Notes under the pieces: model-generated | What the model was told of the DNA's origin: nothing | Databases searched by the model: none | What the model saw: only the letters and a program-made list of their open reading frames with translations | Shown here: positions 35,076 through 42,954 of the stretch, in pieces | Layout of the letters: the number at the start of each line of letters is the position of its first letter | Numbering within the stretch: position 1 is the first letter of the stretch | Origin: an uncultured Bacteroidales bacterium | GTDB taxonomy: Bacteria; Bacteroidota; Bacteroidia; Bacteroidales; UBA3824 | Length of the DNA stretch: 64,000 nucleotides | Direction of reading: 5' to 3' | Assembly (NCBI GenBank): GCA_937877455.1 | Contig: CALFIU010000177.1 | Coordinates: 62,001 to 126,000 of the forward strand | Made by a program: the position numbers and the translations under genes

Positions 35076-35588
35076 ATGGCATCAAATTTAAAAAATCTTT
35101 CAGATTTTGGTTCGGCGCAAATTCCCGACGGCAACGGCATGAAAATAGGAGTTGTTGTGGCGCAGTGGAACGAGGAAATAACTTCAGCACTCTGCAAGGG
35201 TTGCATAGATACTTTGAAAAAGTATAATGTAAACGAAAACGATATTGTAAAAGTTAATGTTCCAGGTACTTTTGAACTTACCCTTGGCGCACAGCATCTT
35301 TTGGAATATACCGATGTGGATGCGGTAATTGTTTTGGGATGTGTAATACAAGGCGATACGCGCCATTTTGATTTTATTTGCAACGGTGTTACTCAAGGCA
35401 TTACGCAACTTAATATTAAATATAACCTTCCAGTTATTTTTGGTGTGCTTACAACTAACGATTTGCAACAAGCAAAAGATCGTAGTGGTGGAAAACTTGG
35501 CAATAAAGGTGATGAAGCTGCTGTTACGGCTTTGCAAATGGTGGCTTTGCAAAACAAATTAGAACAAAATTACACCAATTCTATTTAA
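35076..35588 (+). CDS. ribH: 6,7-dimethyl-8-ribityllumazine synthase
   Basis: 170 residues. Characteristic segments: VVVAQWNEEIT (substrate site), VPGTFELTLGAQHL, VIVLGCVIQGDTRHFDFI (with the catalytic His) and VIFGVLTTNDLQQA. It catalyses the penultimate step of riboflavin synthesis and forms icosahedral or pentameric shells. The ATG at 35076 is downstream of the promoter box. A terminator follows at 35618-35656. No other riboflavin genes are adjacent. Confidence 0.96.
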   Translation: MASNLKNLSDFGSAQIPDGNGMKIGVVVAQWNEEITSALCKGCIDTLKKYNVNENDIVKVNVPGTFELTLGAQHLLEYTDVDAVIVLGCVIQGDTRHFDFICNGVTQGITQLNIKYNLPVIFGVLTTNDLQQAKDRSGGKLGNKGDEAAVTALQMVALQNKLEQNYTNSI

Positions 35589-35617
35589 AGCAATTTTTTG
35601 AATTTTTGCAATATAAA

Positions 35618-35660
35618 AAATAAAACGCTATTGTTATTTACAATGGCGTTTTATTTTTTT
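35618..35660 (+). terminator. ribH terminator
   Basis: 16-bp stem AAATAAAACGCTATTG (35618-35633) / CAATGGCGTTTTATTT (35641-35656), with one G-U pair and a T-run. Confidence 0.85.
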
Positions 35661-35751
35661 ATAATCGTCTAATATACTAATTTCCTTTACCTACCTTTTA
35701 TTTTGTTTGCCGCTATATTAAAACAATTTTTCTGCAAGTATAATAAAAAAT

Positions 35752-35806
35752 CACCAATACTACCGTCAAACTCGAATTTTTGGGAGATTTGGTGGTAGTA
35801 TCGGTG
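35752..35806. repeat. Isolated inverted repeat between ribH and GH43 gene
   Basis: CACCAATACTACC (35752-35764) and GGTAGTATCGGTG (35794-35806), one mismatch, 29-bp spacer. It lies between two convergent genes but lacks a T-run. A related GATAGTATCG follows near 35841. Confidence 0.55.
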
Positions 35807-35859
35807 TTTATGCTGCCAATTCTATTTTTAGAGATTAGCCGATAGTATCGCGAAAGGGG

Positions 35860-37677
35860 TTATTCAACTTTTTTACCCCAAAAAGTGAAGTCCATTTGCT
35901 TGTGGAAACCAGCAAAAACCAATGTAGATTCTCTTTTCTTTTCCCAATCACGCTCGCGACCCACAACAAGAACTACGGATGTTTGGTTTTTATAATCGCT
36001 CGGATTGGTAAATTCGATTGTTAGATAGTTATTGGTTGGATCAAATGACCATTTACCCTCCACAGCACCTGTTACGTTGCCATCTGAGGTGAGTTCCATG
36101 TCTTGTGCCACCTGTTGAGCAGTATATTTACTGTCAACAAATCTTGTACTTGGATATCCCATCTTTATTACCTCATAATTACCTGCAATTTCATCTTTTG
36201 AGATTGCTGTTTGTGGCACATTGGCAAATCTTTCTGGTGATGCTATTGGCCAAAGGTCGTTAAGGTCGTCAGCAGTAGAAGGACACCAGAATATTTTTCT
36301 TACACCACCCATCATTACTGCATTTGGAGCATTGCCTCCTGCAGTTGATGGTAATCTTTGTTGCGACATATAAAACCAGTCTTGGGTTTCTACGTTTTGG
36401 AACACTCCGCAGTGCGAGATACCCACCCAACCATTTCCGTCCTTAAACTTATAAGGGTGTGTTACAATTGGAAATACATTATTGCCTTGTATGCCATTGG
36501 TAACTTCTACATCTCTTGAGGTGTAGTATGGACCATCAGGATTTTTTGATCTAACAACCCTTGTATTGTATTCCTCGGCGAGTCCGTCCCATGCCATAAA
36601 CATATAATAGTAGCCGTCTTTTTCGTTGTAAATAATTTCTGGACCTTCTGATCCCTGCCAACGCGACCAATATCCAGAAGCAACTCTTGTCCAAATACGT
36701 TTTCCATATTTTGCTTCCAAGGCTGATTTGCTGTCCGCCCACGGAACTCCAACTGGATTTAGAGCTTTGCCTGTTTCTGGGTTGATTTGTAAAGCTGCAA
36801 ATCCACTATGCCATGAGCCGTAAATTAGCCAATGTTCACCACTGGGGGTTGTAATGTATGTTGGATCAATGCCATTGTAGAAACAGTAAGTGTTGCCCCA
36901 ATCGCCACTAACAATGTTTTGCCATGCATCCCTGCCTTTGTCTGATGACGAGCATGCTACAAAACCTTTGTCGTACCATACATCGTTTTCTGGGTCTGTG
37001 GATTCACACATACCGATAAATGCCCATACACAAGGAGAATTATCATCTGCGTTTTTGCCAGTTTTGATGTGGATATAATCGCAAACGATACAATAGTACA
37101 TTCGTAGTTTGCCATCGACAACTCTGACTACAGGAGCCCAATAACCAAAGGCATCATTGCCGTTGTCTTTGATGTCATTATAGGTAACAGTTCCGTCTAA
37201 CCCCATTTGAGCACGGAAACTATTGATAGAGTCTAATACCCATGATGGTGCAATATCGAATGGTCCGCCTACCCATCCCCAGTTTACAAGGTCTTTTGAA
37301 CGTTTACCTTGAAAATGCTTGCCATGTGGTGCGCTAAGTGCAGCGTTTCCATAAGAGGCATCTGTGCCATACATATAGTAGTAGCCATTGTAATAAGCAA
37401 CCGATGGGTCATGGCAATTGGCGAGATTCCAAGAATCTTTGTTAGCCCAACTTGAAATCGAGCGATAATCGTCGTTTTTAGTTTGTCCGTCAGTTCCTAT
37501 TGCACCCGGAGCAACTGTAACTGAAAGTGTAGCCGATTGTTCATCTTCGTTAGTTGGTGTTCCGGTGTTGGTTGTTGTCGGCAAGGCGGTAGTACTTCCT
37601 TTTTCATCGTCCTTACAGGATGGCAATATAGCCATTGCTGCTGCCAACAAAGGTAAAATCAAATTTAATTTTTTCAT
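35860..37677 (-). CDS. GH43-family arabinanase-like lipoprotein
   Basis: 605 residues. A lipoprotein signal peptide ends in ILPSC (Cys21), then a Thr-rich linker to about 75. The five-bladed propeller has the catalytic base in CHDPSVAYYNGYYYMYGT, the YWAPVV strand, the second Asp in GIDPTYIT and the acid in GSEGPEIIYN, the layout of GH43 endo-1,5-alpha-L-arabinanases. A C-terminal beta domain of about 110 residues ends with FTFWGKKVE. It probably cleaves arabinan at the cell surface. No SusCD or regulator is adjacent. Confidence 0.9.
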   Translation of the reverse strand: MKKLNLILPLLAAAMAILPSCKDDEKGSTTALPTTTNTGTPTNEDEQSATLSVTVAPGAIGTDGQTKNDDYRSISSWANKDSWNLANCHDPSVAYYNGYYYMYGTDASYGNAALSAPHGKHFQGKRSKDLVNWGWVGGPFDIAPSWVLDSINSFRAQMGLDGTVTYNDIKDNGNDAFGYWAPVVRVVDGKLRMYYCIVCDYIHIKTGKNADDNSPCVWAFIGMCESTDPENDVWYDKGFVACSSSDKGRDAWQNIVSGDWGNTYCFYNGIDPTYITTPSGEHWLIYGSWHSGFAALQINPETGKALNPVGVPWADSKSALEAKYGKRIWTRVASGYWSRWQGSEGPEIIYNEKDGYYYMFMAWDGLAEEYNTRVVRSKNPDGPYYTSRDVEVTNGIQGNNVFPIVTHPYKFKDGNGWVGISHCGVFQNVETQDWFYMSQQRLPSTAGGNAPNAVMMGGVRKIFWCPSTADDLNDLWPIASPERFANVPQTAISKDEIAGNYEVIKMGYPSTRFVDSKYTAQQVAQDMELTSDGNVTGAVEGKWSFDPTNNYLTIEFTNPSDYKNQTSVVLVVGRERDWEKKRESTLVFAGFHKQMDFTFWGKKVE

Positions 37678-37750
37678 ATTTTTTGTTTTAAAAATTAGTA
37701 GTTATGCAAATTTGGCTCTAAATGATTGAGTATGGGTGGACAAATTAACA

Positions 37751-37758
37751 CAAAAGTA
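37751..37758 (-). promoter_or_regulatory. -7 box (TACTTTTG) of the GH43 gene
   Basis: TACTTTTG on the minus strand, about 75 bp before the ATG at 37677. Confidence 0.45.
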
Positions 37759-37832
37759 GGACAAAAATATTTATACACCGTTAAGCAGTATTTTGCTCCG
37801 TGTATGTTGGTTAATTGCATTTACATGGTATA

Positions 37833-37899
37833 AAAAAACTATCTAAAAAAGTTGGCTATTTTAGGTAATTTTAGTCGCAACTTTTTTAGATAGTTTTTT
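37833..37899 (-). terminator. Terminator after the LRR gene with 22-bp perfect stem
   Basis: The arms at 37833-37854 and 37878-37899 are perfectly complementary over 22 bp (core ACTATCTAAAAAAGTTG). On the minus strand a T-run follows. Confidence 0.75.
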
Positions 37900-37917
37900 G
37901 TTGTGTAAAACAACAAC

Positions 37918-38832
37918 TTATTTTGTTGTTATAATTACATCACAATTAACGTGATTTATTGAAAATGATTTTGTAAAATCGTCAATTTGTTTTTGTGTAA
38001 CGTCTATTCTGCGAGCGCGAAGCATTGTTAGGCGCATGTGAGAATGTAAATAGTCGAGACTTGCTGCGGAAATGCGTGTACCAGAACAATCAATTTCTTT
38101 TAATGTACGTACAGATTGCAATGGACGAAGTGTAACAATTTCTGTTTCAGCACAATTGATTGTTTCAAGATTTTTGGCATTTTTTAGTGGTTCAAGGTCT
38201 CTTACAGATGTTTCGCTACAATCAAAATCTGTAAGGCTTGTCAATCTGTCAACACCAGATATGCCAAAAAGAGATTGGTTTTGCGATACGTTTAGCGATG
38301 TTAGACTTTTTAACTCGCTAATCATGTTGAGGTTGTTTACAGTGCAAAAATGTACATCAAGTTTTTTGAGATTTATAAGGTTTCGTAGTGGTGCAAGGTT
38401 TTTTACCATTGTATTACCACAATTTATTTCTTTGAGGTTTGCCAATGTCTGAACAGGAATTAGACTATTTATATTGTCGTTGTTGGAGCAATTAAGGTAT
38501 TCCAAATTTCTAAGTGTTTCAATACCTGTTAGCGACGAAATATTAGTGTTGCTACAATCTAAAGACTTAAGAAGTGTAAGCCTTGCAAGAGGTTTGAGGT
38601 CTTCAATTTGTTTGTTCCCAGAACAATTAAGTTCTTCTATGTTTACAATATTAGCCAATTGTTCTTCTGTTGGGTCAACATCTCTACCTTTTAGTTCTTG
38701 GTCGCGAAAAATCTTTTTCCAAGCGGGTGATAAACTATTCCACCAACTAACATTGTCTTGGCATAATGCGTTAGAGGCTATTGCCACAAACACTGCCATT
38801 GCCATTATTTTTTTTATAACTGAATTGTACAT
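37918..38832 (-). CDS. Secreted leucine-rich-repeat protein
   Basis: 304 residues. Signal peptide (to ALCQ near 25), a short cap, then about nine repeats of 22-23 residues of the form LxxLxxLxCSxN (for example LKSLDCSNTNISSL, LEYLNCSNNDNI, LKEIDCSGTRI). The cysteine in the LxC position and the irregular Asn ladder resemble internalin-like bacterial LRRs. It is likely a surface or periplasmic binding protein; its partner is unknown. It has its own promoter box at 38894-38901. Confidence 0.88.
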   Translation of the reverse strand: MYNSVIKKIMAMAVFVAIASNALCQDNVSWWNSLSPAWKKIFRDQELKGRDVDPTEEQLANIVNIEELNCSGNKQIEDLKPLARLTLLKSLDCSNTNISSLTGIETLRNLEYLNCSNNDNINSLIPVQTLANLKEINCGNTMVKNLAPLRNLINLKKLDVHFCTVNNLNMISELKSLTSLNVSQNQSLFGISGVDRLTSLTDFDCSETSVRDLEPLKNAKNLETINCAETEIVTLRPLQSVRTLKEIDCSGTRISAASLDYLHSHMRLTMLRARRIDVTQKQIDDFTKSFSINHVNCDVIITTK

Positions 38833-38893
38833 AGTTGTAATTTTTTACTTTTTTTATTCTAATTTTTTATTTTATTTATGCAAAAAACGGGTG

Positions 38894-38901
38894 CAAATAT
38901 A
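38894..38901 (-). promoter_or_regulatory. -7 box (TATATTTG) of the LRR gene
   Basis: TATATTTGC on the minus strand about 60 bp before the ATG at 38832. Confidence 0.55.
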
Positions 38902-38955
38902 TAAAATGGTGTTAAATTTATTTAAAAGTTGTTGCAAAAAAAGAAAATTATTTTG

Positions 38956-39171
38956 TCAAAATAGAGTAGGGTAATCTTCGTCAAATTTTTTGAGGATAAC
39001 TGTCATAACAGCTTCGCGCATAAATTTGGCTTTATTTTTTACTTTATATTTTTTACAATATTTTTGCAACGCTTTCATTTCAAGGTCATTAAGGTTAAAA
39101 CTTTGACGGTGTTTGCGTCTAAAAACCTCTTTATCTTGGGTTGATTCCACCTTTTCTGATTTTTTTGCCAT
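38956..39171 (-). CDS. Small basic protein, probable ribbon-helix-helix
   Basis: 71 residues. A Lys/Glu-rich N-terminus is followed by a short strand (RQSFNLND) and two helices (LEMKALQKYCKKYKV, KAKFMREAVMTVILKKF), the layout of MetJ/Arc-type DNA-binding proteins. Similar short proteins are common in Bacteroidales. The TACTTTTG box at 39195-39202 supports a real gene. The target is unknown. Confidence 0.7.
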   Translation of the reverse strand: MAKKSEKVESTQDKEVFRRKHRQSFNLNDLEMKALQKYCKKYKVKNKAKFMREAVMTVILKKFDEDYPTLF

Positions 39172-39194
39172 ATCGCATATTGTTTTTGTTTTTT

Positions 39195-39202
39195 CAAAAG
39201 TA
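39195..39202 (-). promoter_or_regulatory. -7 box (TACTTTTG) of the small RHH gene
   Basis: TACTTTTG on the minus strand 23 bp before the ATG at 39171. Confidence 0.45.
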
Positions 39203-39227
39203 ATTGTTTTTTTGATACTTGCAAAAT

Positions 39228-40124
39228 TTATGCATTTTTTGTTTCAATTTTTTTTATTTTTATTACTAAAAAAATACAAACAACTAAACTTGCCAACGCT
39301 GCAGGCCATGTAGAATTGCTCCCAACAGTATCTATTGAGACAGATATGTTGTTGTGATTTATAAGATAAACGCCGATGATGGCGCAAAAATTGTTAAAAA
39401 AATGAGAAATTATTGGCAACCAAAGCGATTTTGACCAAACGGTTAGCCACCCAAAAAATGCGCCAAGGACAAAGCGTGGTAAAAAACCGTAAAATTGTAG
39501 GTGAAATGCGCTAAAAAAAAATGCTGTTGCCCATACTGCAAAGATGTTTGAGTTTTTACTTGAAAATATGTTTTGCATGCATCCTCTAAAAAAAAATTCT
39601 TCTCCAATGGCTGGTATCATTGCCATTATTAATATATTGACAATCAGATTGTTTAATCCATCAACATTTAGAAATTTGTTTGTGAGTTCTGCGTTGGCTT
39701 CTTCGGTTTGTTTCATCCATGTTTCCAATTGCGAAAGGCAATCGGGTAAATCCATTTGTGAATTAATATTGCTTAAAAAATTGATTAAAGGCAGACTTAC
39801 TATAAGTACTAATAATGATAATAGTATGGTTTTATATTTTGGTATAACGTTGAGTTTTAGGTCTTTTGAGATGTTTTTGCCAAAAATAAGCCAATATACT
39901 ATGGTTGGAATTATAAACATAAAAATGCTTAAAATGCTTTGTAAAAATTTGAGATATGCAATATTGTCGGTTGGAGCTGTTTGCTGCGAAAAAATATTTA
40001 TTCCAAATAGTGGAATGCCTATTATTGCCGCTAAAAAATATCCAAATAAAAAGCATGCAATGGTCAAAAAAATGAGTATCAATGTTTTGCCAAATATGCC
40101 TATGTTTGAGGTAAAACTAAACAT
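39228..40124 (-). CDS. CPBP-family intramembrane metalloprotease
   Basis: 298 residues from the ATG at 40124. Earlier starts lie in or before the TATTTTTG box at 40151-40158. The protein has about eight membrane helices. The CPBP/Abi motifs are EEFFFRGCMQ (EExxxR), FHLQFYGFLPRFVLGAFFGW and HFFNNFCA. Family members are CAAX-prenyl-protease-like glutamic proteases, in bacteria often of unknown substrate or linked to bacteriocin self-protection. The gene is divergent from the outer membrane barrel gene. Confidence 0.88.
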   Translation of the reverse strand: MFSFTSNIGIFGKTLILIFLTIACFLFGYFLAAIIGIPLFGINIFSQQTAPTDNIAYLKFLQSILSIFMFIIPTIVYWLIFGKNISKDLKLNVIPKYKTILLSLLVLIVSLPLINFLSNINSQMDLPDCLSQLETWMKQTEEANAELTNKFLNVDGLNNLIVNILIMAMIPAIGEEFFFRGCMQNIFSSKNSNIFAVWATAFFFSAFHLQFYGFLPRFVLGAFFGWLTVWSKSLWLPIISHFFNNFCAIIGVYLINHNNISVSIDTVGSNSTWPAALASLVVCIFLVIKIKKIETKNA

Positions 40125-40150
40125 TTGAAAAAAAATTGTTAAAAACATTG

Positions 40151-40158
40151 CAAAAATA
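40151..40158 (-). promoter_or_regulatory. -7 box (TATTTTTG) that fixes the CPBP start
   Basis: TATTTTTGC on the minus strand puts the transcript start near 40144, leaving the ATG at 40124 as the first usable one. Confidence 0.55.
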
Positions 40159-40249
40159 ATTTTTTTTTGGATTTTTAAATTAAAAAAAATAATTTTGATA
40201 AAATTATTATGCATAATATTTGTAACTAAAAATAACAAACACCAAAAAA

Positions 40250-40969
40250 ATGAAAAAACTATTTGCTTTTGTAGCTGTTATGTTGATATTTACAGCAAGT
40301 TATGCTCAACATGGTAGGCGGTCGAATTGGTTGACTATCGCCGTTAAGGGTGGGTATGGCAATTCTATTATGTTTTGTCCTGCAACGTCCGACACTGAGG
40401 GTTTTTCATACGATTATATGTCGCCATCTTTTTGTGCGGGTGGACGTTTAGGTATGATTTTGGCTGACTATCTTGGCATTTCTGCAGAGGTGTTGGCCTC
40501 TGGTTATCAGCAGAAATACACCTATAACGATGCAGGAAAGCAGAATATTGATGGAACTCTTAAATTTTCTACTACTGACATTTTCCTTTCTTTGCGTTAT
40601 GCTGGTGATTATGGTTTTTATGCAGAACTTGGTCCAAAGATAAGTCTTGTGAGCAAGGCAGACCGTTTGGATGTTAACCCTAATGACGTAAAAGAACTTT
40701 TTGGTGACAAATTTATGTCAGTGGCTTTTGGGCTTGGCTTTATGCCTTATAATGGTGAAAAAGTGCAAGTTTCGCTTGGTTTTAGAGCAGCATATTGCCC
40801 TAAAAACTTTTTGGAAGCTCAAAAAAATCCCTATGGAATTAACGAAGTTAACACAAACACTTGGGAAATGAAACCTTTTAGCGCACAGGCTATATTGGAG
40901 GTCAACTACTTTTTTGCAACTTTTGGTAGTGCTACATGTGGTCGTCAGCGCATAATTTTCTTCCCGTAG
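40250..40969 (+). CDS. Outer-membrane beta-barrel protein
   Basis: 239 residues. Signal peptide (MKKLFAFVAVMLIFTASYAQ) followed by alternating amphipathic strands with aromatic girdles (LTIAVKGGYGNS, GGRLGMILADYLGISAEVL, AILEVNYFF). This is the pattern of small 8-10 strand barrels (OmpW/PorT-like) of Bacteroidetes. The function is unknown. pfkA starts 21 bp after its stop. Confidence 0.75.
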   Translation: MKKLFAFVAVMLIFTASYAQHGRRSNWLTIAVKGGYGNSIMFCPATSDTEGFSYDYMSPSFCAGGRLGMILADYLGISAEVLASGYQQKYTYNDAGKQNIDGTLKFSTTDIFLSLRYAGDYGFYAELGPKISLVSKADRLDVNPNDVKELFGDKFMSVAFGLGFMPYNGEKVQVSLGFRAAYCPKNFLEAQKNPYGINEVNTNTWEMKPFSAQAILEVNYFFATFGSATCGRQRIIFFP

Positions 40970-40990
40970 TGAATAAAAAAATAAATAATT

Positions 40991-42358
40991 ATGACACAAG
41001 AAGAACTTAATAGTTTGGATTTTAACGTAAAGTCGCTTGGCAAATGCCGAGTACAATCGCCGTTACACCTTTCTAAAATTATTGGTGATGACATTTACGA
41101 TTATGTTAGCGACGACGATAGAATTTTATATGACGGATCGTTGAAACGTTTGAAAGAATATAAGGATACAGGACGAAATCCAGTGTCGTTTGAAAAGGCA
41201 GGACCTCGCGAATTTCTTTTTTTCGACCCAACAAAAACCAAGGTAGCTATTGTTACTTGCGGTGGTCTTTGTCCGGGACTTAACAATGTAATTCGTGGTC
41301 TTGTAATGCAACTTAACCGTCGTTACAAAGTTTTTAATGTCATTGGTATAAAGTATGGTTTTAGGGGATTTATTCCAAAATATGAATTATCTTACGAACC
41401 TCTTACTGCTGATATTGTTGACAGAATACACCTTCAAGGTGGAAGTTTTTTGGGATCATCGCGCGGTCCACAAGCAGCAGAAGATATTGTTGACATGCTT
41501 CAACAGCAAAATATCAACATTCTTTTCTGCATCGGTGGCGATGGTACGCTTAGAGCTACACAGTCTATTGCCGATGAAATTGAAAAACGTGGGCTTAAAA
41601 TAGCTGTTGGCGGTATCCCTAAAACTATTGACAACGACATTAGTTTTATTGACAAGTCTTTTGGTTTTGAAACAGCATTTTCAATAGCCAGCGATATTGT
41701 TATCAACGCTCACAACGAGGCTAAGGGTGCATTTAATGGCATAGCGATGATAAAACTTATGGGTAGAGATTCTGGATTTATTGCTGCCAACACTGCCTTA
41801 GCTACAGGTGAAGCAAATTTTGTGCTTATTCCAGAGATAAAATTCGATCTTTATGGGAAAAATGGATTTATTACGTTGTTGGCAGAGAGACTTAAAAAAC
41901 GCCACCATGCATTAATTATTGTTGCCGAAGGAGCAGGGCAATTTTTATTTAACACAGAGAATCAAGAGCGTGATGCCAGTGGCAATGTAAAATATCAAGA
42001 CATTGGCGTTTTCCTTAAAGACAAAATTTCGGAAGAATTTAAACGTATTGGGCTTCATCACTCTATAAAATACATCGACCCAAGTTATATAATTCGTTCA
42101 TCGCCAGCAAATAGCAACGATAGTAAATTTTGTAACCTTTTGGCACAAAATGCTGTTCATGCTGCAATGTCTGGAAAAACGGCTTTTGTTGTTGGACACT
42201 GGAATGGTAGTTTTACTATTTTGCCTATTCAAGCGGCTGTAAAAGAGCGTAAACGAATCAATCTTGAAAGCGAGTTGTGGTGGAATGTGCTTGAAACTAC
42301 TTCGCAACCTACCAAAATGCTAAACGATCAGGATGCAGAAGCTGAAAATAATGCTTAA
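40991..42358 (+). CDS. pfkA: ATP-dependent 6-phosphofructokinase
   Basis: 455 residues, longer than the E. coli type, with an N-terminal extension of about 75 residues as in the TP0108/plant-type group. Active-site segments: GGLCPGLNNVIRG, CIGGDGTLRATQSIADE (GGDG, the ATP-type Gly rather than the PPi-type Asp), GIPKTIDNDI (catalytic Asp) and MGRDSGFIA. The Lys in PKTIDND is shared with PPi enzymes, so donor preference is likely but not certain to be ATP. It phosphorylates fructose-6-phosphate in glycolysis. A strong terminator follows. Confidence 0.93.
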   Translation: MTQEELNSLDFNVKSLGKCRVQSPLHLSKIIGDDIYDYVSDDDRILYDGSLKRLKEYKDTGRNPVSFEKAGPREFLFFDPTKTKVAIVTCGGLCPGLNNVIRGLVMQLNRRYKVFNVIGIKYGFRGFIPKYELSYEPLTADIVDRIHLQGGSFLGSSRGPQAAEDIVDMLQQQNINILFCIGGDGTLRATQSIADEIEKRGLKIAVGGIPKTIDNDISFIDKSFGFETAFSIASDIVINAHNEAKGAFNGIAMIKLMGRDSGFIAANTALATGEANFVLIPEIKFDLYGKNGFITLLAERLKKRHHALIIVAEGAGQFLFNTENQERDASGNVKYQDIGVFLKDKISEEFKRIGLHHSIKYIDPSYIIRSSPANSNDSKFCNLLAQNAVHAAMSGKTAFVVGHWNGSFTILPIQAAVKERKRINLESELWWNVLETTSQPTKMLNDQDAEAENNA

Positions 42359-42360
42359 TA

Positions 42361-42396
42361 AAAAATAACGGAAAACAATGATTTTCCGTTATTTTT
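42361..42396 (+). terminator. pfkA terminator
   Basis: 15-bp stem AAAAATAACGGAAAA (42361-42375) / TTTTCCGTTATTTTT (42382-42396). Confidence 0.85.
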
Positions 42397-42423
42397 TTTG
42401 AGAAAATTTTTGTTGTATAATTG

Positions 42424-42949
42424 CTAATATTTTAGTGGAGCAATTATTTTATCTGTTTTAACTTCCCAATATTTTATGCCTATTAGGTTTTCAAATTTTT
42501 ACGAATCTTTTAAAAAATTTCTTATTTGGTTGCCTGTAATTGTGTCTATGTTAACACCAATACGATAATGAAAGTTGGAGTATTCTTCATCATTTTTAAC
42601 CCAATCTTCTTTAGTCCTTATTTCGTAAAATGCTTCCGATTCGGGAAATATGTGTTTTAAACTTCGTACACTTGTGCAGGGGGGTATATTTGCATCTTTG
42701 GTGCAAGCATAAGATGCAAATAAAATAAAGCCTTTTAGCATCTGTTGATGTGCTATCATCTTCGTTGTCAACTGCATATACAAACTGATATGAAATTTTA
42801 AAAGTCTGCCAATTATTTCTTGGCTATGTGCAATGCGATAATATCCATCTTCTCCAAAAAATAGCCCATTTGGAGTAGTCGGTAGTTTGTGCCAATAATG
42901 CTTTGGTCAATAATGTAAAAATTATAAAAATTGGTAAGACTTTTTTCAT
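42424..42949 (-). pseudogene. Broken gene for a small secreted protein
   Basis: An ATG at 42949 starts a signal peptide (MKKVLPIFIIFTLLTKALLAQ), but that frame stops after about 40 codons. A -1/+1 shift near 42880 moves into a frame reading PNGLFFGEDGYYRIAHSQE and onwards to a TAA at 42499-42501; after that stop the same frame continues with KFENLIGIKYWEVKTDKI to a second stop at 42424. Thus one frameshift and one in-frame stop interrupt a protein of about 170 residues. It begins 5 bp after the PP2C gene and was probably co-transcribed with it. The family is not recognised. Confidence 0.65.
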
Positions 42950-42954
42950 TTTTT

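Noticed and set aside
39544..40128. 194-codon forward frame opposite the CPBP protease
   Set aside because: The reverse strand carries the EExxxR and HxxxN motifs and a promoter.
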